Shown piece after piece: positions 20,417-34,500 of a stretch of DNA of 64,000 bases. Within the stretch, counting starts at the first letter, position 1. The number at the start of each line of letters is the position of its first letter. Below the pieces are notes generated by a model that saw nothing but the letters and a program-made list of their open reading frames with translations, was not told the origin of the DNA and did not search any database. The stretch covers positions 4,552,347 to 4,616,346 of the forward strand of contig CAIIXF020000009.1 in the NCBI GenBank assembly GCA_903813345.2, read 5' to 3'. This DNA is from Owenia fusiformis (lineage: Eukaryota; Annelida; Polychaeta; Sabellida; Oweniidae). The translations under genes and the position numbers were made by a program.

Positions 20417-21430
20417 TATTTGCTTAGATCATGGAATCATAAAATCCGAATCATCTTTAGAAAAACTAGCACATCGGCTTTAAATATCATTGAAAGGATA
20501 CACTGGTTTAATAATATGTCACAAATGGTTGCCACGATTACTTCTCTTGAAAACCAGTATGACTCTGTATCTTCAAAGTGGCGTCTCTGTTACAAAAGAG
20601 AGAAACTAAAAGTTATCGCTTCTGATGATGCTGGATCAATAGAATCATTACATTTTGAACTAGGGATTATGTCCTAACTACAAGCATTTTGGAGAAAATT
20701 ATCCAGGAAATTGGTTTATATGGAAAAACAATTTCTTGTACCGGAAAGCATGCCGTTTTGTTGCTGAGACAGGTGACTTGATAATGCGTTGAGACCCAGT
20801 GAGTAAAACAAACAATAGTTCCCCGATTTTGTTGCTCGTACATGTACTACGAATTCAAATTAATTAACGGCAACTGTCTCATCGTTGTACACTTGTTACC
20901 GAAATGCCTTGTCCCTGTTTAAGAATATTTTTGGCTCAAATTGATCACTGTCATGTCTATTTTCTGATTATCGTTATAGCTATATTGAGCATACTTTTTG
21001 GGGGGAAAACTTTAACAATTTGTTCGTTTCTCTATAAATAATATGGTCACTTCATTTTTATTTGGGAGAATTGTGGCAAATTGTGTACTTTGATTCTAAA
21101 TAGCTTATTTCGCCAAATTCATAACATATCGTGGATCTTTTTGGGGATATATTTGAGAAGGTAAAATACATTGGTATGTCAATTGTACATGTTACTTGCA
21201 ATTCTTTGCACCCCTCCCCCACCCCCACCCCCCCTTAGTTCTGCCTCATCATTTGTATAATCAATTCAACCCAAATTCAGAACAGAATATTTCAATCACT
21301 TGCTTTTAATTTCTATTTTCATTTACTGCACTGCATTTTATTCGTTCATATATTTTTACATTTATTATATTGACCCTCATTTCATTTTAATCTACATTTT
21401 ATATTCTATTGTTTACATCATATACACGTA

Positions 21431-21515
21431 CACTCCCCTTAAGAATTTGGAAACACAAGGTTTTACACTTGTCCAATAGTGCAAATTTTTGTTTCCAAAC
21501 ATTTTGAGAGGAGTG
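21431..21515. mobile_element. Tc1-like MITE, CACTCCCCT termini (85 bp)
   Basis: CACTCCCCTTAAGAATTTGG at the left and CCAAACATTTTGAGAGGAGTG at the right pair as an inverted repeat after TA. It is the shortest of three related elements in this interval. Confidence 0.7.
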
Positions 21516-21776
21516 TTGGATCTGCCTATCTACAATATTTCTACTATTATACGTTTTAGGGTATATTTGCTCCGATAAAGTATTATTCGCTTTGTTTTAG
21601 AATTCAGGCTTATTTTTCTAAAACTGAAGCACACATATTTTGTTACAAAGTTGGACGATATACATATTTTCCATTTAGGTTACAGTACTCGTATATATTG
21701 CTAAGTTTGTCATTTAAGTACAAATTGCCACTGATCCCATTTTGTTTGATTTGCAAAATTGTAACATAAAAACAGC

Positions 21777-21867
21777 ATCCTCCGATCACAGGGCTTCAAA
21801 ATCCAGAATATATTCTTTCTTTTTAGGAAGAAGGAGGTACGGATTCTGGACACCTGCTTAGGAGGAT
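21777..21867. mobile_element. Palindromic element, ATCCTCCGA termini, copy 1
   Basis: ATCCTCCGATCACAGGG at the left and CACCTGCTTAGGAGGAT at the right form imperfect inverted repeats. A second copy at 55217 has the same termini and the internal 'gaggtacg' motif. Confidence 0.5.
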
Positions 21868-21957
21868 GAAAAACAGGGAATGTATACATTTCTTCCTGTT
21901 TATGCCTAATCCTAATAAAACAATATAGAATACGTGGCATGATTATCAACTGTTTTA

Positions 21958-22143
21958 CACCCCTTTCAAAAGTTTGGTAACGGAGAGTCTCCCTTTGGAC
22001 CACCTGTCAAAGCCTGTTTACGATCAGCAAATTGAATTATTGTAATAAAGGATCTATATTAAGATTCGAGCATTGACAGGCGTTTCAAGTTGATACATGC
22101 TATCTAATTGAAACTTACGATTGCTAAACTTATGGAGGGGGTG
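21958..22143. mobile_element. Tc1-like MITE (186 bp)
   Basis: CACCCCTTTCAAAAGTTTGG at the left and CTAAACTTATGGAGGGGGTG at the right are inverted repeats, related to the elements at 21431 and 23910. TA is preserved on the left only. Confidence 0.65.
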
Positions 22144-23909
22144 TCAATTGTGTGATTCACACAAAGCTTTTGATAATTTTACTTTCAATGCATAATTTAA
22201 TTCTTATAATACAAGTACAATGCAACTTCATTTCACTTACACTTAATTTGCATTGTATAACAATAACGTTATGTGCATCCCGCACGTAATTGATAAATTT
22301 CATCTCACGTGACAACTTTTACAAAGTACATTGCAAAAATAAAAGCGATAAATATATTTGGCAACATATTCATTTAGATTGCATGCTACAGGCATATCAA
22401 TATAGCATTCGCATCTCCAAAATAAATATTTAATAGTTTGTCATGTGTTGTTCCTGTATTGAACATGACTTTAATGTGCGTCATTCATATTAAAGCGGCT
22501 CGCCAAGGAATATATATTCATGTTAAAAACAATAAGTATATGATTATAAATATAATAATAATATATTATAAATATAATGACGTGGTTCCATATGCTGCAT
22601 ATGAATAAATATCAACTGCAGACTATATATTTCATACTGACCTGAACAGCAAAGTTGAAGTTACTTTCTCTGATGTAATAAATTTTAAGTAGCATTAAAC
22701 ATTTTAAGTAGCATAACACATTTGAAAAACTGTAAAATAATGATATAAAAGTGGAATGAATTAAAACACCATTAAGAACGAATTAATAAAATTGAATAAA
22801 TACGAAATAATTAACAAAAATATTTTGGAATGTTACATTGTATGTAGACATCGATATCATAGATAACCATAATTACGCTTTTTAATTGTTATTAAAAGTT
22901 GTTATATTTAAATTTCCTCTCTGTAGAATAGCTATACTAACGAATAAAGCGTTGGTGCAACAGGACCTTCAGAATACACGATACTGTAATAAATATAGCA
23001 CTTGTAGAAAGAGGAGAAAATACCTCAGAAGATGAACCTAGATCTACTAGTGTTATGATGAACCCATCAATAGACCTAGAGGTTCATCTTTGTGTGGAGA
23101 TAAGTTCATCTCTGATTTCTGAGATATAGCCCCCCCCCCTCTTACTTGAATAGGAAAATGGCAACCTTGTAAATTACCCAGCATGCACTTGTCTCTCAAA
23201 TATTTAAGCACAATGACCCATCCATTACATGAGAAATGCATAGTTTAACAGCTGTTTATCAATTCCGATAGGTGGGGTGGTTCTATTTGCATCCGTATTG
23301 CGAGTATGTTCAGGCCACCATACACAAAGTGCGATAAAAAGTAATTTATCAATATATATTGATAGGTTCTTGCGCTTAAATCCTGTCTACACATTGCAAA
23401 ACAGAGAGAAACATAGATCAATTGACCAATGACAAACATTTTGCAAGAGCCTTTTGCAGATATCGCAGTGGTAAACTGTCATCTGATTGGTCAAAAAGTG
23501 ATAATGCATGAGTGCATAAATTATGCATCAGAAACTTTTTTCCATTTAGTGTTATTGCATAAATAGTGCATCATTTTTAATGTTTCATCGTTTCTTTTTA
23601 TATTTAACTAACTACTGTACATGTTAACAGTCTCTGGTATTTACATTGCTACTGCGTATATATATAGTGTATTTTTGTAATGTTCACGATCGTTCGTTTT
23701 TTTAATTTATTAGTTTGCGCATGTAGAGTATAGTCATGAACTTGTATTGTGTTTTAATCATAATTTACTGATTCACAAACTACATAATATAATCTTTCTT
23801 GCATATACAATATGCATAATAATTATATAATAGGCATTCCATTGTTTATAAGTAGATGCATTATCTACCACATGTAGATGTATTTTAACACACTGTCGTA
23901 TTTAAAATA

Positions 23910-24122
23910 CACTCCCCTCAAAAAGTTTGGCAACAGGATGGAAATTTTCATTGTATAGCAATTTATAAAGCCTGACGATGTTTGAATCTTAATTGTGTTC
24001 CTTAATCACAACATTTCGGAATTTGATGACAAAGATCAATTCTTTTAAATCGCCAAATATAACCAGGTTTTGATAATGATAAAAACGAGGACTTCTGGTT
24101 CCCAAACTTATGGCGGGGAGTG
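23910..24122. mobile_element. Tc1-like MITE (213 bp)
   Basis: CACTCCCCTCAAAAAGTTTG at the left and CCCAAACTTATGGCGGGGAGTG at the right are inverted repeats, flanked by TA on both sides (23908-23909 and 24123-24124). Non-coding derivative of a Tc1/mariner element. Confidence 0.85.
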
Positions 24123-24918
24123 TATCTTCGTCAGTAGAGCTATATACAGGCTGTCCAGGTATTGAAGCTACAGTTGCTCTTGGACACTCTGTACTTTTCA
24201 TTTGTTTTTTTCGTTTGACAAAAAGCACTTCCAAGAAAATATCTTTTAAAGCCATTTTCGTTGTTCCCAAGTACTGATATCGTATTTATGAAAGTAGCCC
24301 TCTTTATATGACATAGTCCATGTATTGCAGGTAGTTCATTTCGTAACCTCCATGGTCGCCTTACTCCTCACTCGGCAATATTTCTCGTCTGGATAAGGAA
24401 TGATTTTGCATTTGAAGTTTCTCTAACCGCTTTTCTCTGTTACTTTGCTTTCACCTCAGCTAATGACAAAATCAGTTGCACTATTTTCAAGATGGCGGTT
24501 TACACTGCGTATTGATATTTGCCAATGCGGTGAAATTAAACCTTTCACCAAAGATGTCTTCCGTTAAATATCCCACGTCTTGATAATTCCAAAAAGTTTT
24601 ATGTTGAATATAATATTCCAGAACCGTTTTCAATTGAAACAGGAAGGTCTTGTGGAACTAAACTCTTCGACAGTAAATGCCCACCACTCAACTAATATGT
24701 TTGTATGACTCCAGTAACTCTGTCGGTTGAATGCCAAGCTTTGTCAAATGTTGATTTCAAGCAATGACTTGAATATCAGCTTATCTATGTGGCGAACATA
24801 ACAATTCAAACATGTTGGAAAAATCCCGATCACTTCATTTTAACATGATATCATTTACCATGATGGACTTTAATTGCTCAATAAGAACTTATCTGGAGCA
24901 AAGACAGTTATTATTGCT

Positions 24919-25566
24919 TTAGTTTTCTCCTGGTTTTGCCGTAAAGTCATTCTCAACTGTGGCAGTATCAGAATTTGGTTTAAGTGGTTCAACAATTTCT
25001 TGACCCTCCAAAAGGTCGTCTTTGGAGAATTTCAATGCAGGATTGATGTTACCATTTGCATTCTTAGATTTAAGAACAGTCATTTCTCCGTTCAAGTCTC
25101 CATCCTTAAGAGCTACTGCCTCTTCCGGAATGTTGACGATTTTCTGGAAGACGTCAAAGTGTTTGGGAAGGATGCCATCAAGGAACAATTTATTGCTAAG
25201 AGCTGATACACCCAGTAAGGTTAACAAACAAAGTATCATAGAAAGAGTCCTAAATGGGAACCGTTGAACTTTTTCCTCTGCATCCCAATATGGGTAATAA
25301 ATGAAAGGGTCGAGACGAATTAACGGCTCGCCTCCTCCTAGTCGGAAAAATAGCCCTACAATATAAGCAGCAAGGCTTCCATATGTGTTGGACCATTTAA
25401 CGTAGACTACACATATAAGTTGTGGGAATAGAATGACATAGACAAAGTCAGAACACAATGCCCACAGACCATATATGGATGTAATAGTGATACCCATGAC
25501 CGTTGCCATAGCACCAACTCCAAATATGGCAACACGCATCACCCATAGAATTTCTCTTTCCGACGC
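24919..25566 (-). CDS. SLC5A7: CHT1 exon 7: last transmembrane segments and cytoplasmic tail
   Basis: Begins [16 protein letters not shown] after acceptor ctatttccag, in phase 0, and ends in TAA at 24921-24919. Includes '[14 protein letters not shown]' and '[17 protein letters not shown]', followed by a hydrophilic tail of about 75 residues ending in FTAKPGEN. The tail contains 'KDDLLEGQ'. Confidence 0.96.
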   Translation of the reverse strand, partial: ASEREILWVMRVAIFGVGAMATVMGITITSIYGLWALCSDFVYVILFPQLICVVYVKWSNTYGSLAAYIVGLFFRLGGGEPLIRLDPFIYYPYWDAEEKVQRFPFRTLSMILCLLTLLGVSALSNKLFLDGILPKHFDVFQKIVNIPEEAVALKDGDLNGEMTVLKSKNANGNINPALKFSKDDLLEGQEIVEPLKPNSDTATVENDFTAKPGEN

Positions 25567-28500
25567 CTGGAAATAGAAATAAATAAATAAAATATAAATG
25601 AATGTGAATAATTAAATATAACAAAGATAATGATTGTCAGTCATCTAGTTCTAACCATATATGGCTAGAACTAGAGTTGTATCTATAGTAATCGTTTCTG
25701 TATTTAAATCTGACATGTCCTTCTTTAACAATACACAAGAATTCGAATCTGTGACACACCTTTTGTCTAAACACCAGCTTGTAAACATTTCTAGCGAACA
25801 TGGCACTCGCTGAAAGCACGGACGAATCTGCCGATGACATTACAGCTGCTGAAATAGCTCCTAGTCCAATGAACGAAACGACGTCTGGGCAGAGGTATTG
25901 CAACACAAAAGGCAGGATGAGTTTCTGATCGTCTTTTGGTATTGGAAATGGACGCCCATCTTGTGCATATTGAGTATTGTTCCAGTCTAAAATAAGAAAC
26001 CAAGTCACTTTAGAAAAACTACCTACCATGAAAATGCAAAATGTTCATAGTTCTAGACCAAGTACAAAAATAATTCTATTTCATGTATACCATTTCATGT
26101 ATTGATCTTACTAAGTAATACATGGTCCAAAATATGTAAGCACATAACCAAAAGAGGAAGAACTTTACAATAAGAAAAAAAAATTTTATTATCTTGGAGT
26201 ACAACCCCCATAAAGAGAAAACGAAACCCCCAATATCTAATCTTACACAGACTAACACACACCTAAGACATGCCTAACCCATGCCTAACATACTTTCCTT
26301 CCATGGGAAGGACAGCCCCTAGACCGAAATTTCATGAAGCTTAACATACATATAGGGCATGATGGGACCTCCATAGATTGAACATCGTGCGAAGCCTCAT
26401 GGGACTTCAAGGGGCTTTGCCCGGTAGGGCTCCTTGGGATTCAATGGGATTATTTGGGACTTTGTCCCATTGGTGTATGTTGGGCTTAATATTCGATCCC
26501 TTTGATCAACCATAAAACTAAGTGATAGAGACTACAAACAATTTTCTCTTTAACACTTTCGAACATAAGGTCCAGAATTATGTTATGACTAGCATAATGG
26601 TAAAGACCTTGCAATAATTATAAAACACTGCATATACTTAAAGATACTAAATAGTCTCAACAAAATACGTACCTGCATTCTTTGCGATTGCTCCTATGAG
26701 TACAGCTGGAAGTGCCATTAAAATACAGCCAGCTGCAGCCACCCATGACAACACCTGGGCGCGAAATGCTGTCTTAGATGACAACACACGTTGGAAGTAC
26801 ACCTGCCATGGTATACCACCAAATGTGAGTAGTAACGCTGAGTCAATCCAGATGCCAATATCTTGCGTCTCCAAAGTGCCGATCCAGTCCTCTCCCCCAA
26901 AGGTATAGTTGGTCCCATTAGTCCCATTCATTGCCGTAGCAATTCCATTTGGTGTGACATCTCCAACGTACTCACTGGTCCACGCAAATGGTACAGCCAG
27001 CCACTGAAAAAGTTAATGTATTATTGTTAATATTTATTTCTAATCTATAAATGTTTAAGTCTGACATCGAATGGGTGACACATGTTGTGTATGTTCCTGA
27101 GTTTTTTAGTTTTTTTCAGATTTGCACTAAAAAGGACGGAAACTGAAAACGTAAAACATGCACTGACGTAGCCAAACAACCGTATTAACCGCCAATAAAG
27201 AAATCCTTATAACATTTGTGTAAAACATAGCATCACAAAATTGAACTTCCAAAGTATTAAACTCCTCAAGCATGCATGCATTACAAAAGATCGGATCATG
27301 AAGTTATTGTCACCCTTAGAGAGATGTTTATCATTTCATGTTGTTGAGTGATTTAATTGCACCATTGAGATTGCACATACATAAAATGTAAAGAATATTA
27401 TTCAAACATTTAGGAATTTAACTTCCTTAATATAAGTCATTAAATATGAACCTAACACGGTCCTAAGTCCATGTTCAGAGTGGCTGTAAATTCGTAAAGT
27501 ATAAAACACAAATAAAAAACACAAATGTGCCACAGATAGCCCATTACCTTAATGAACCAGAAACTAGACAAAAGCCTTTTTACATTTTTTCAGGTTTTTG
27601 TTTAGGCTACCTTTCACGTGGTATTTATTTATTATTCTTACATGTCTTTCAGTGTTTTTTTACAGCTGGTCGATCCATGTCAAACGTAGAGCACATTAGC
27701 ATTCACATCCATGTTAAAAAGTAATAGTAAACAAGAGTTTAATTTAACCACACTTTGACGAATAGACCTTGGCTAGACACAGTAATTTGGATGGTGAGAT
27801 GTTAGGCCACAAGCCATACGATAATAATAGTTCTCAGCATCTTAGACCGAGGAGCAAACACAATTTTAGGTCTTTCATAAGGTAAGACGACTGCACTTAT
27901 TTGTTTCAACTTGAGTTGTTATTTTTCATGTTTATCTATGAATAGTAATGTGAACGTATTACTATATATACTTTTGGGAAGCAAAGTATTTGAATCTAAA
28001 TCGAGGCTAGCTATCAGCATTTATTGCATTTCCGGGATTGATATTCAGTGGAATATTGAATATAGTGGAATATTGAATATTACGTATTAGTAGGGGCAGA
28101 GATAAAGGCAGTTCCAGTTTTCTAGTAATTAAGAAAAATAGAATACTGTTTGTTACAAGCAGCCCCAAAGGACCGAAGTTCGCAATTCATAGTTGCAGTT
28201 TACGAAAAACATCCCTCTATATTGGCCTCGAATTAATATCGACCGTCATTTTGTCTCACATAATACTATTATCATATTGTGACCTTGACATTTATAGCTT
28301 CAATAATTTTATCCTGCATTTACACTGTATTGTCTGCTTTCAGATTTGCAGTTTGAAGGATTCGTTGAAGGTCAAAAAATGGGGATATTGACACTTATCG
28401 TCGATTGTATACATGATAACATGACAACATGTCTCGTATTTCTACTCGTATTCTTGGTTCTTTGGAAATACTTCAGGCCAAGTCCTTGGAGACTACCACC

Positions 28501-31500
28501 CGGGCCAAGACCATGGCCTATTATTGGGAATATGAACCCTCTGAAGTTGAGTACATTTATCGGTGATGTAGAAGCATTTGAGCTTGCGAGAAAATACAAT
28601 ACTCCAATCCTCTATCAACGTTGGTTTGGCATGAATATGGTTACACTACATAGTTATGATCTTGTGAAAGAAGTGTTTACCAGTGATAAGATGGTCGACC
28701 GTGTTAGACAAGGCATCGACAAATGGTTCAATCGTGGTATAATTCAGGTGTCGGGTCAACGTTGGGTAGAACAAAGGAGGTTCACTCTATCAACATTAAG
28801 AGACTTTGGACTGGGGAAGAACAAAATAGAGAAAACAATACAAGAAGAAATCACAGAACTCTTCGAGAATTTAGACAATAAGAAAGGGGAATCATTTGAG
28901 CCTACAAGTCTGCTCACAAATGCTATCTCAAATATCATATGTTCTATGATCTTTGGACACAGGTTCGATTATGACGATACCACGTTTAAGAATATGCTTC
29001 GTATGATGGACGAGAATATTGAGATACATATGCCACCAGTTTTCTTTGGAACAATAATACCCTTTGCAAATTGGTTACCTGGTGATGTTTGTCATGTTAA
29101 AAGACTGGAGAAAAATCTCAAATATATGCAAGATGAGGTGTTTGGACCTGAATTTAGAAAACATTTAGAAAACCACGATCCAAATAACATGAATGACTTC
29201 ATGGATGTCTTCATCAATGAAATAAAAAAGAGAGAAGATGACAACGAAACGGAACATTGGTTTACAGGTGCGACCATACCTATTTCTCTCAATCATTTAA
29301 AGACCTAAATTGTAACGAATACATCTTATAATATCAACCATAGAGAATTATTCCATCAATAAAAGCCCAGTCATGGTCGATACAACAAGGGAATATGAGT
29401 TTAATATCAATACAAAATGACATCACTGATATTAAATAACATCATGATAAGATGACCATTTTGTGTCACTTGTTCTTGTTATCAGTCAACACTGTTAGGC
29501 TTTTACCCAATGTATTGAAAGATCTCTTCTTCAATTATTTTTCCAGAGGAGCAACTTGGCTGGGTTATTGAAGATCTTTTCCTTGCTGGTACAGAGACAT
29601 CGTCTTCTACCATGAGGTATATGTCTCTGGCAAACGGTAGTTTTAAAACACTGTTATTTTATTATCATTTAATACCATTGTTTGTGATACCGGTGTGAAA
29701 GAAATTATGGTCCCCCGGGGATTATGTCCCCCTTCTTAACGGCCCTTACTGGCCCTGATTGTGTATAAGATAATAAGGGAAAGATGTCACCATATAAATC
29801 AATCGAGAGTAGGATCTTAAATTGATAGGACCTCCTACACTTTTACACCTGGCATTTGTTTCTTTATATAGCTGGTTGTGCACTTTTTGATTCCTATATG
29901 ATGATATATAAACATACGAAAGGATTACTCTATGTAAATTATACATTTGCTTTATCCCATTTCTTTTCCAGATGGGCTTTCTTGTCTATGCTTCATTATC
30001 CTGACGTTCAGATGAAAGTACGAAAGGAAATCCATGATGTCATTGGAAAAGAAAGACTGGTTTCGATGAAAGATAGGTTGAACCTGCCTTACACAGAGGC
30101 AGTGTTGCTGGAGATACAGCGCATGCACATCATTACCCCCTATGGGATGCCGCATTGTAATAGAGATGATCCAATGGAAATAGAGGTAGGGGTTTGTTTT
30201 TATTTGTGAGTTATATATATAGTATTTTTGAATTATATTGAAATTATGTCTTATTGTAGTGTAACCGATGCTCATTCATATTGTTGGTACAGATCTTGTT
30301 TAAGTTTTTGCACCTACTAGTGGTTAGAACTAGATTCGATTGAAATATACTTCCGTTTGAAATATAATTCCGTTTGTCCTTCAACATGTAATGTAATGAC
30401 TTAGGCATGGATGTGATTTCGTAAATGTCTTTTTGGATTGCGATTATGATTCTTTGAGGTTTTTTTAATTAATCATTTTTATTTCAAGTTCATATATTAT
30501 AACATTTAATATCATCATACAATGAAAATTCAACAAGGTTAATCAATTTAACATTTGTGTGAGTGCGTGAGTGAGTGAGTGTGTGTGGTTCTAGGGAGAT
30601 TTTTCCTTTGGGCGTTAGATCATAGTCAGATATATCTGGGTATTAATTTGTTCTCTCATCGGCCGGGTTGTTCTCTTGGATATTTGATCTTTATTGGTCG
30701 TTGGTCTCACCAGTTTTGGCACTCACGCTAACATAGAACTGCATATATTATAGGGCTACCTGCTCCCACCTCAATGCAATGTAGCAGTCAACTTCTATAG
30801 TATTCACTATGACCCTGACTATTGGGACCAACCTGAGATATTCAATCCTGACCGGTTCATCGGAGAAGATGGGAAATTCAAAAGAGATGAACACGTGATG
30901 CCATTCTCGATAGGTATATATTTGCTATATTTGCTATGATTCTACAAATCGCCCTATCAGAATAATAACACCCCAACTCACATTTTTGTGAAACTGAGAA
31001 ATCATTTTTTGAAAGTTTAGACATCTGTAAAGCAGACTATTGCGATGAGATAAAGGTTTGGAAATATGATGGGAAGAAAAAGGATGACTTAAATCATTTG
31101 TGAAAATCTGACAGTGTGAACTCTGTGAGAATCTCAATGCTATCAAAAATGGCACTTGGAATCATCAAACATTTGTGGAAAGTTCAACAATTTGATATCT
31201 GATGTTTAACATTATTATAACCGCATTTGAAATTTAAATTGCAAAAGATGCTATATTTAACGATTTTGTATGTTAGGAGTATTTTTGAGTTTATCCCAAT
31301 GAGAAAAATGTTCTAAAGAAACGCCCACTTTGAATATTGGTGGTTGTGTCGCAATTGTGAATCTAATAGTACTTATCATATTTATTTCAGGAAAGCGATC
31401 TTGTTTGGGAGAACCATTGGCTAGAATGGAACTTTTTCTGTTCTTCGCGTCCCTTCTGCAGAGATACAGAATAGCATTGGCAACTGGACAACCTTTACCG

Positions 31501-34500
31501 TCCATGGAGCGAAATGCGGGAGGCATAATAAAACCAAATCCATACAACGTTTGCTTTATAAAAGATTGCTGATACGGACATTTGTGTCACTAAAAATTGG
31601 GAATTGAATTACATGTAATATGTATCACAATGGACAAAACAGCATGTTTTTCAAGGCACCAAAGGGCAACACGGAAACGGGCTGTAATGTTATTCGATGA
31701 GTTTCATCTAAAACAAGTATTTGATGGGTAGTTCACCATTCCCTTTAAGAAGGCTCTTTTTACATATTTCTCATTTCCTAGAGATATCTTCTATTCTTTT
31801 ATTGACAGTTAGTGTCAACGCATGACACAGCAGTCTATGTACGAACTAAGAAACTACTCTAACTACAAATTGTTTCTAAGGTACAGTACAAATAACCACA
31901 TCGAAGATTTCATATGAAAAAAAACTATAAACAAGTGAGAACATTCTAATAGGATAAAAATCAAGAGCTTGAAAGTGACGTTTTAGCCGTCTGTACCCGA
32001 CATCTATAATTATATAAAATCTGTCTAAATATGAATTAAACAAAAATGTATACATAAAGAAAGAATTGTTATAGCTTACCAGTCCAACAAAGATGCAGAA
32101 CAACTGTACGACATCAGTATATGCCACAGAATAAAGACCTCCAAATAATGTGTAGACGATCGCGATGCATGCTGATATTATGATTGATATTGTGTTATCT
32201 ATGGTCAAGATTACAGACAAAGTTGCACCTGAAAGAGAAAATTGTGCATTCATTTACAATTAATTGAAAATAGTAAAACCTGCAAGGCCAACAATTTTTG
32301 GAAAGAATGGGGCAAATAATTACAACCCAATATTAGCCCCCTTTGAACGATCTACTTAATTAATATATGAAATGTACAGTATTTATAGGACTTTTTCTTA
32401 TAATGGCATACTAGGAAGATAAAGCTTGGATACTTACCAAGAGCAGACAATATGGCCGCTGACCAGAACGTTTCTCCTAGCAACGCTGGTAGAAACAACA
32501 GTCCTCCCATTCGCTCCCCATACTTCCTTTGAAATGGGTCCAACATTGTCACATACCCCTCCGAGCGCATCTTGTTAGCGAAGAAAATTCCACCTGCAAG
32601 TCAAACAAAGGCGATAAATATTATCTCGTTAACATGAGTATATCTTGCTGCATATAGAACAATGGTTCGGTACCATGTTTTTGTTGTATCGGTTTAGAAA
32701 ACGAACTCACGTGCAAAATGTTTTGTCTCGCAGACAAATTATTATCGAGTGCAGCATTGGAAAAGTACAAAATGATGAGACGGTTACCCTTACCAAAAAC
32801 CAAACTAAGTGCATAGCCAAAGGGAGCTTGACACCATATCAACCCAGTGCCATATATCATCTCAGATGTCCCGTTGATGTATCCGCCTCCTACCCACGTT
32901 GCTGAAAATAAATAAATCATAGTATATAATCATTTGTTGTATTATAAATCACTTGGAATAGCTAATGAAATGGAACGATCAAAGGTTAAAAATATTTATT
33001 CACTGGATATGAACATTGGTTATCACCAAGTAGATCTTAACCCATTCTAAGGTTCAGCGTAACTGAACACATCGACGGTGTTAGATCACATAAAAACTTT
33101 ACTTTTAAGGGTATAAAGCATTTTATGAGGCAACAAGCACATCTTATGTAATCCCTGGATGGACCATCTACAAACATTGGTTTACGCCAATATTCCATAC
33201 TTTTAGCGAATAAGCCAGGCCAATCCCCTCTAATTAAAGCGCTCATGTTTAAGGCTTCATTTATCTTCTCCATTAACGCTCTTTACTAATTTGATAATGT
33301 CAGAGGGACAGATATTGGCTCACAGATAACGATATAAGCTTGCCAGATTGATCGGATTCTTCGGATAAATATCAAGCCAATTTATTCAATGCAGCTTTCA
33401 GTCGATTTACATCATGTATAAAAAGCTTGATCTAACCAAGTAAGTTATTACCAGACCGTTATAATTTAATTTGACATTTTCTTAGGCGGTATAATCCAAG
33501 TGAGACACTTAACAAACTAGACCCAAAAAGAGACTTATTAATTCAGCACTGACAAGAATATCATGGCCATTTCACCACGATATTTCCTTAGTCATTGACT
33601 GATGTATTTATTTGTAGCTACGATCACATTTGGTGTTTCTATAAACCGAGTGTATCAGTCTTGTAAGTTTTTCACTGCAAACTCAGCTCAGTCGTATTTG
33701 GCCAAACCCTCATTTATCGCAATGAGTATTAAGAGTACTTTAAGGGTCATTCCTGCCAATTTTGTTAGTGTCATTTCTCTCTGAATATCTGCCTGATGAG
33801 TCATTTGGGAGACATTGGCAAATTAAGATTGCGACCGCCTCTGGTCATTCCCCTATACTGATGAATATCCAACTCAACTTTTGTTCGGTCATCATTACAT
33901 TTCCCATCTTAACTTGATTGGACTGCCTGATTGGTATTTTATGCCACCGTGACATTTTGTTTAGTGAGATTAAAAAACAGGCATGGTTGAATGAGGTTGT
34001 GGGTGGGAGGTTGTGGGTGGAAAATGACGCTCAATGACGGACTGACACATTTCAACGAAATACAAACATATTACGCAAGAGGGTGAACCTCCAAAAATGG
34101 ATCTACGCAAGGACTGGTCTATAGCTGACACTCACTATATCATCGTCGCTGACCGGTCAAATGACGTTAATGGATCGATCAGAAACTAACGGAAATTTTG
34201 TGTCAAACCACGACGGTGCGCACAAGAGAATTATGAGTTGACTTATGGCGTTTTTGGCCTTTTGCTCCTCTTACCAGAATCTATGTTATCGTTTATGCAA
34301 TAAAGGAATATGAGCTATCGATCAGTTGACCACTTCCTTTATAACCATGATGGTCAGTGTGGAAGTAATAACATCTTTCTTGACCCGGAGTGAAATGAAT
34401 CATGCAAGAATTCTGTCTAGATTAACGCATCGGTAGGTAGTGGTGGCAATCCTTGTTTGTATTAAACACTGTTAACTCGATTTCGCATGTACATTTACAA

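Larger units (their letters stand above)
17906..24918. other. Intergenic region between convergent Zasp and choline transporter genes
   Basis: About 7 kb with no recognised exon. It holds miniature transposons (19846, 20010, 21431, 21958, 23910), a palindromic repeat (21777), a short repeat at about 18955-19056 with units like 'cacctatgtggccgtt', and AT-rich low-complexity stretches. The open frames here (for example 19622-19951 minus and 20387-20677 plus, the latter partly inside a MITE) show no family resemblance. Confidence 0.6.

Noticed and set aside
20387-20677. Plus-strand 96-codon frame
   Set aside because: Its first codons lie in the right end of the MITE at 20010-20416, and the rest shows no family resemblance or splice context.
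24874-25267. Plus-strand open frames over 24874-25267
   Set aside because: They are antisense shadows of the last choline transporter exon.
29268-29308. Continuation of P450 exon 1 to a stop at 29308
   Set aside because: The frame past 29267 loses P450 similarity. The gtgcga donor joins in phase to the I-helix exon at 29547.
30540-30595. Possible CRISPR-like or regulatory repeat (gtgagtgagtg)
   Set aside because: It is a simple (GTGA/GT)n microsatellite in a P450 intron.
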